From UBA2653 sp964572685 (GTDB lineage: Bacteria > Pseudomonadota > Gammaproteobacteria > Legionellales > Legionellaceae), in contig CAZNFJ010000066.1 in assembly GCA_964572685.1 (NCBI GenBank), forward strand, positions 1-7,112: a stretch of DNA of 7,112 nucleotides. Reading direction: 5' to 3'. The stretch's first letter is position 1. The number at the start of each line of letters is the position of its first letter. Of this stretch, positions 6,415-7,112 are shown piece after piece. The notes below the pieces were generated by a model. The model was not told the DNA's origin. It worked only from the letters and a program-made list of their open reading frames with translations, and did no database searches. The position numbers were made by a program, and so were the translations under genes.

Positions 6415-6544
6415 GGTTAACCTTTCGATAATTATTCACATTATCAGATAAAGGATGTATTTGTATCAACTCCTCGTGAAACAAGTTAATAGAGCCTAAA
6501 TCAGGAAGTTTAATGCTGTGATCTCGTAACGTATAGTGATTCAT
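6359..6544 (-). CDS. Doubtful short ORF, unknown
   Basis: This is a 61-codon frame on the minus strand whose last 19 codons are antisense to the end of fre. The first part (MNHYTLRDHSIKLPDLGSIN and on to about residue 47) is polar and protein-like. The tail antisense to fre (ICFAVICLL) looks like accidental read-through. GGAG precedes the ATG by only 1 nt, too close for good initiation. It could be a spurious frame, a small real gene or the remnant of a gene whose 3' part was lost when the fre end was joined. No family is recognised. Confidence 0.2.
   Translation of the reverse strand: MNHYTLRDHSIKLPDLGSINLFHEELIQIHPLSDNVNNYRKVNLIRTQKHLKICFAVICLL
6413..6424. repeat. 12-bp perfect palindrome overlapping the fre stop codon
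   Basis: AAGGTTAACCTT begins inside the fre TAA stop and is perfectly self-complementary. As RNA it would form only a 4-bp stem with a TTAA loop, so it is weak as a terminator. A second weak hairpin, GATAAT (6427-6432) with ATTATC (6440-6445), follows. No convincing intrinsic terminator for the trxA-rho-ubiD-fre unit is visible. Confidence 0.4.
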
Positions 6545-6592
6545 TCTCCATAATGACTAAACCTCTTTATTTAAAATACACTATTCGACAAT

Positions 6593-6775
6593 ATGCCTAA
6601 CAATAGAAGAAACTCAATACACTACGAACAAAGGCCACTAAAATCTAAAAAAATTAATGGTGGCCTGCAAAGAAAATTGACTTTTGATACACAAACTAGC
6701 TATTTCAGAACTCATCCCTCAAAAACCAAGGGTTTTATGTTTTACAATACGCCAGAATTTAACCACAAGTTTTAG
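6593..6775 (+). CDS. Doubtful short basic ORF, unknown
   Basis: A 60-codon plus-strand frame encodes a strongly basic, hydrophilic peptide rich in Lys, Arg and Asn (MPNNRRNSIHYEQRPLKSKK at its start), with no signal peptide, membrane segment or cysteine. No Shine-Dalgarno sequence precedes the ATG. The frame overlaps the 3' end of the converging cysteine-rich gene by 17 nt and contains an inverted repeat at 6632-6666. These facts argue for a chance frame, but the uninterrupted length in such AT-rich DNA leaves a small real protein possible. No family is recognised. Confidence 0.22.
   Translation: MPNNRRNSIHYEQRPLKSKKINGGLQRKLTFDTQTSYFRTHPSKTKGFMFYNTPEFNHKF
6632..6666. repeat. Inverted repeat in the fre-to-Cys-rich gene gap
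   Basis: AGGCCAC (6632-6638) and GTGGCCT (6660-6666) pair perfectly, and the stem extends to 9 bp with one G-U and one A-U pair around a 17-nt A-rich loop. It is more GC-rich than its surroundings. No T run follows on either strand. It could be a transcript 3'-end stabiliser or part of a small RNA; nothing decides this. Confidence 0.45.
6722..6736 (-). terminator. Weak hairpin beyond the cysteine-rich gene, possible terminator
   Basis: AAAACC (6722-6727) and GGTTTT (6731-6736) form a 6-bp stem with a 3-nt loop, 22 nt beyond the stop of the minus-strand cysteine-rich gene. Read on the minus strand the stem ends in a run of five T. The stem is short and AT-rich, so termination would be weak. 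Confidence 0.25.
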
Positions 6776-7007
6776 TAGTCGGAATACATTCCCCTCCATT
6801 TCCTATGGATATCCAGGTACAAGGATATCCGCCATATAAAGCACCAGCTTTATATGCCTTCTTGCATACAGTTGAACGATCATTTAATGCATCAGTAAAT
6901 GTACTGCAATCATTAACTTTTGTGCCTTGACATTTTCCTGCTTGAGCAATTTGAGTCATCGTTATTAATATAAAAGCAATGATCAAAAGCTTGATACAAT
7001 TATTCAC
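6759..7007 (-). CDS. Small exported cysteine-rich protein, function unknown
   Basis: The 82-aa product begins with a classical Sec signal peptide: K6, a hydrophobic core of about residues 7-17, and the AQA motif at 21-23, giving predicted cleavage before G24. The mature part is about 59 aa and contains six cysteines (C26, C34, C48, C63, C74, C81), an even number suited to three disulfides. It also has the segment GYPCTW (60-65). There is no lipobox, so secretion to the periplasm or outside is expected. The start is GTG at 7007, chosen because an excellent AAGGAGAG lies 7 nt upstream; no upstream ATG competes. A perfect -10 box TATAAT stands upstream (7046-7041). I do not recognise the family; the spacing and the C-x-W element loosely recall small disulfide modules. 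No neighbour clarifies its job. That it is a real gene is likely; its function is open. Confidence 0.78.
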   Translation of the reverse strand: MNNCIKLLIIAFILITMTQIAQAGKCQGTKVNDCSTFTDALNDRSTVCKKAYKAGALYGGYPCTWISIGNGGECIPTTKTCG

Positions 7008-7040
7008 TTCTACTCTCCTTGAACGATTTTTGCTAATATT

Positions 7041-7046
7041 ATTATA
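7041..7046 (-). promoter_or_regulatory. Probable -10 box for the cysteine-rich gene
   Basis: A perfect TATAAT on the minus strand lies 33 nt before the GTG start. The -35 region 17 nt further up is GCTAAA, a poor match, so the promoter may need an activator or another sigma factor. The strong ribosome-binding site lies just downstream of the predicted start site. Confidence 0.5.
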
Positions 7047-7105
7047 GTTCCCAATACCTCGACTTTAGCCATTTTTGAATAAATTGAAGTGGGATTTAAG
7101 ATTAG

Positions 7106-7112
7106 AAAGGAG
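7106..7112 (+). promoter_or_regulatory. Shine-Dalgarno of a rightward gene starting beyond the window
   Basis: AAAGGAG at the last bases of the window is a near-perfect anti-16S match. With no start codon following inside the window, it most likely belongs to a plus-strand gene whose start lies a few bases beyond the edge. That gene would be divergent from the cysteine-rich gene, with about 100 nt shared between them. No clear rightward promoter boxes are seen in 7047-7100. Confidence 0.5.

Noticed and set aside
1..7112. CRISPR array, insertion sequence, toxin-antitoxin or defence system
   Set aside because: No regularly spaced direct repeats, no transposase or nuclease genes and no recognisable defence domains were seen on either strand.

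Overview
The window is a compact, AT-rich stretch of a gammaproteobacterial chromosome. Every recognisable protein (FumC, RsmE, TrxA, Rho, UbiD and a Fre-type flavin reductase) looks most like its gammaproteobacterial counterpart. Catalytic residues often fall at the same or nearly the same positions as in the Escherichia coli proteins (Rho D265 and R366; FumC H188 and S318). The low GC content, the codon use and a joined trxA-rho-ubiD-fre order would fit a Legionella-like organism. That placement is inference from memory and has not been tested by a search.

Layout. Bases 1-49 may hold the last codons of a rightward gene. A tRNA-Leu(CAG) gene (96-182, minus strand) follows, with a perfect 8-bp, 4-nt-loop palindrome just beyond its 3' end and its own sigma70-type promoter (193-221) upstream. 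The arms of a 9-bp inverted repeat bracket that promoter almost exactly. fumC (238-1638, minus) lies upstream of the tRNA and is divergent from rsmE (1721-2455, plus). A near-consensus promoter (TTGCAG, 17 nt, TATAAT) then starts trxA (2531-2857). After a 146-nt structured, G-poor leader come rho (3004-4266), ubiD (4269-5729, 2 nt after rho) and a fre-like gene (5731-6414, 1 nt after ubiD). Bases 6415-6758 carry no recognisable gene, only two doubtful short ORFs and weak hairpins. A small exported cysteine-rich protein is encoded on the minus strand at 6759-7007. The window ends in a strong Shine-Dalgarno sequence for a rightward gene starting just outside.

How the genes relate. UbiD decarboxylates the ubiquinone precursor using prenylated FMN. 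A Fre-type enzyme makes free reduced flavin, the form that UbiX needs to build prenyl-FMN, so the tight ubiD-fre pair makes biochemical sense. trxA next to rho is also the E. coli arrangement, where an attenuated leader controls rho; the leader here has features consistent with the same logic. FumC (TCA cycle), RsmE (16S rRNA methylation) and tRNA-Leu are unrelated housekeeping genes.

No defence island, prophage, transposon or CRISPR array is visible. Most of the window is ordinary core genome. The parts most worth a second look are the cysteine-rich exported protein, the promoter-bracketing inverted repeat at tRNA-Leu, the rho leader and an Arg-to-Asn change in the flavin-binding motif of the Fre-like protein.
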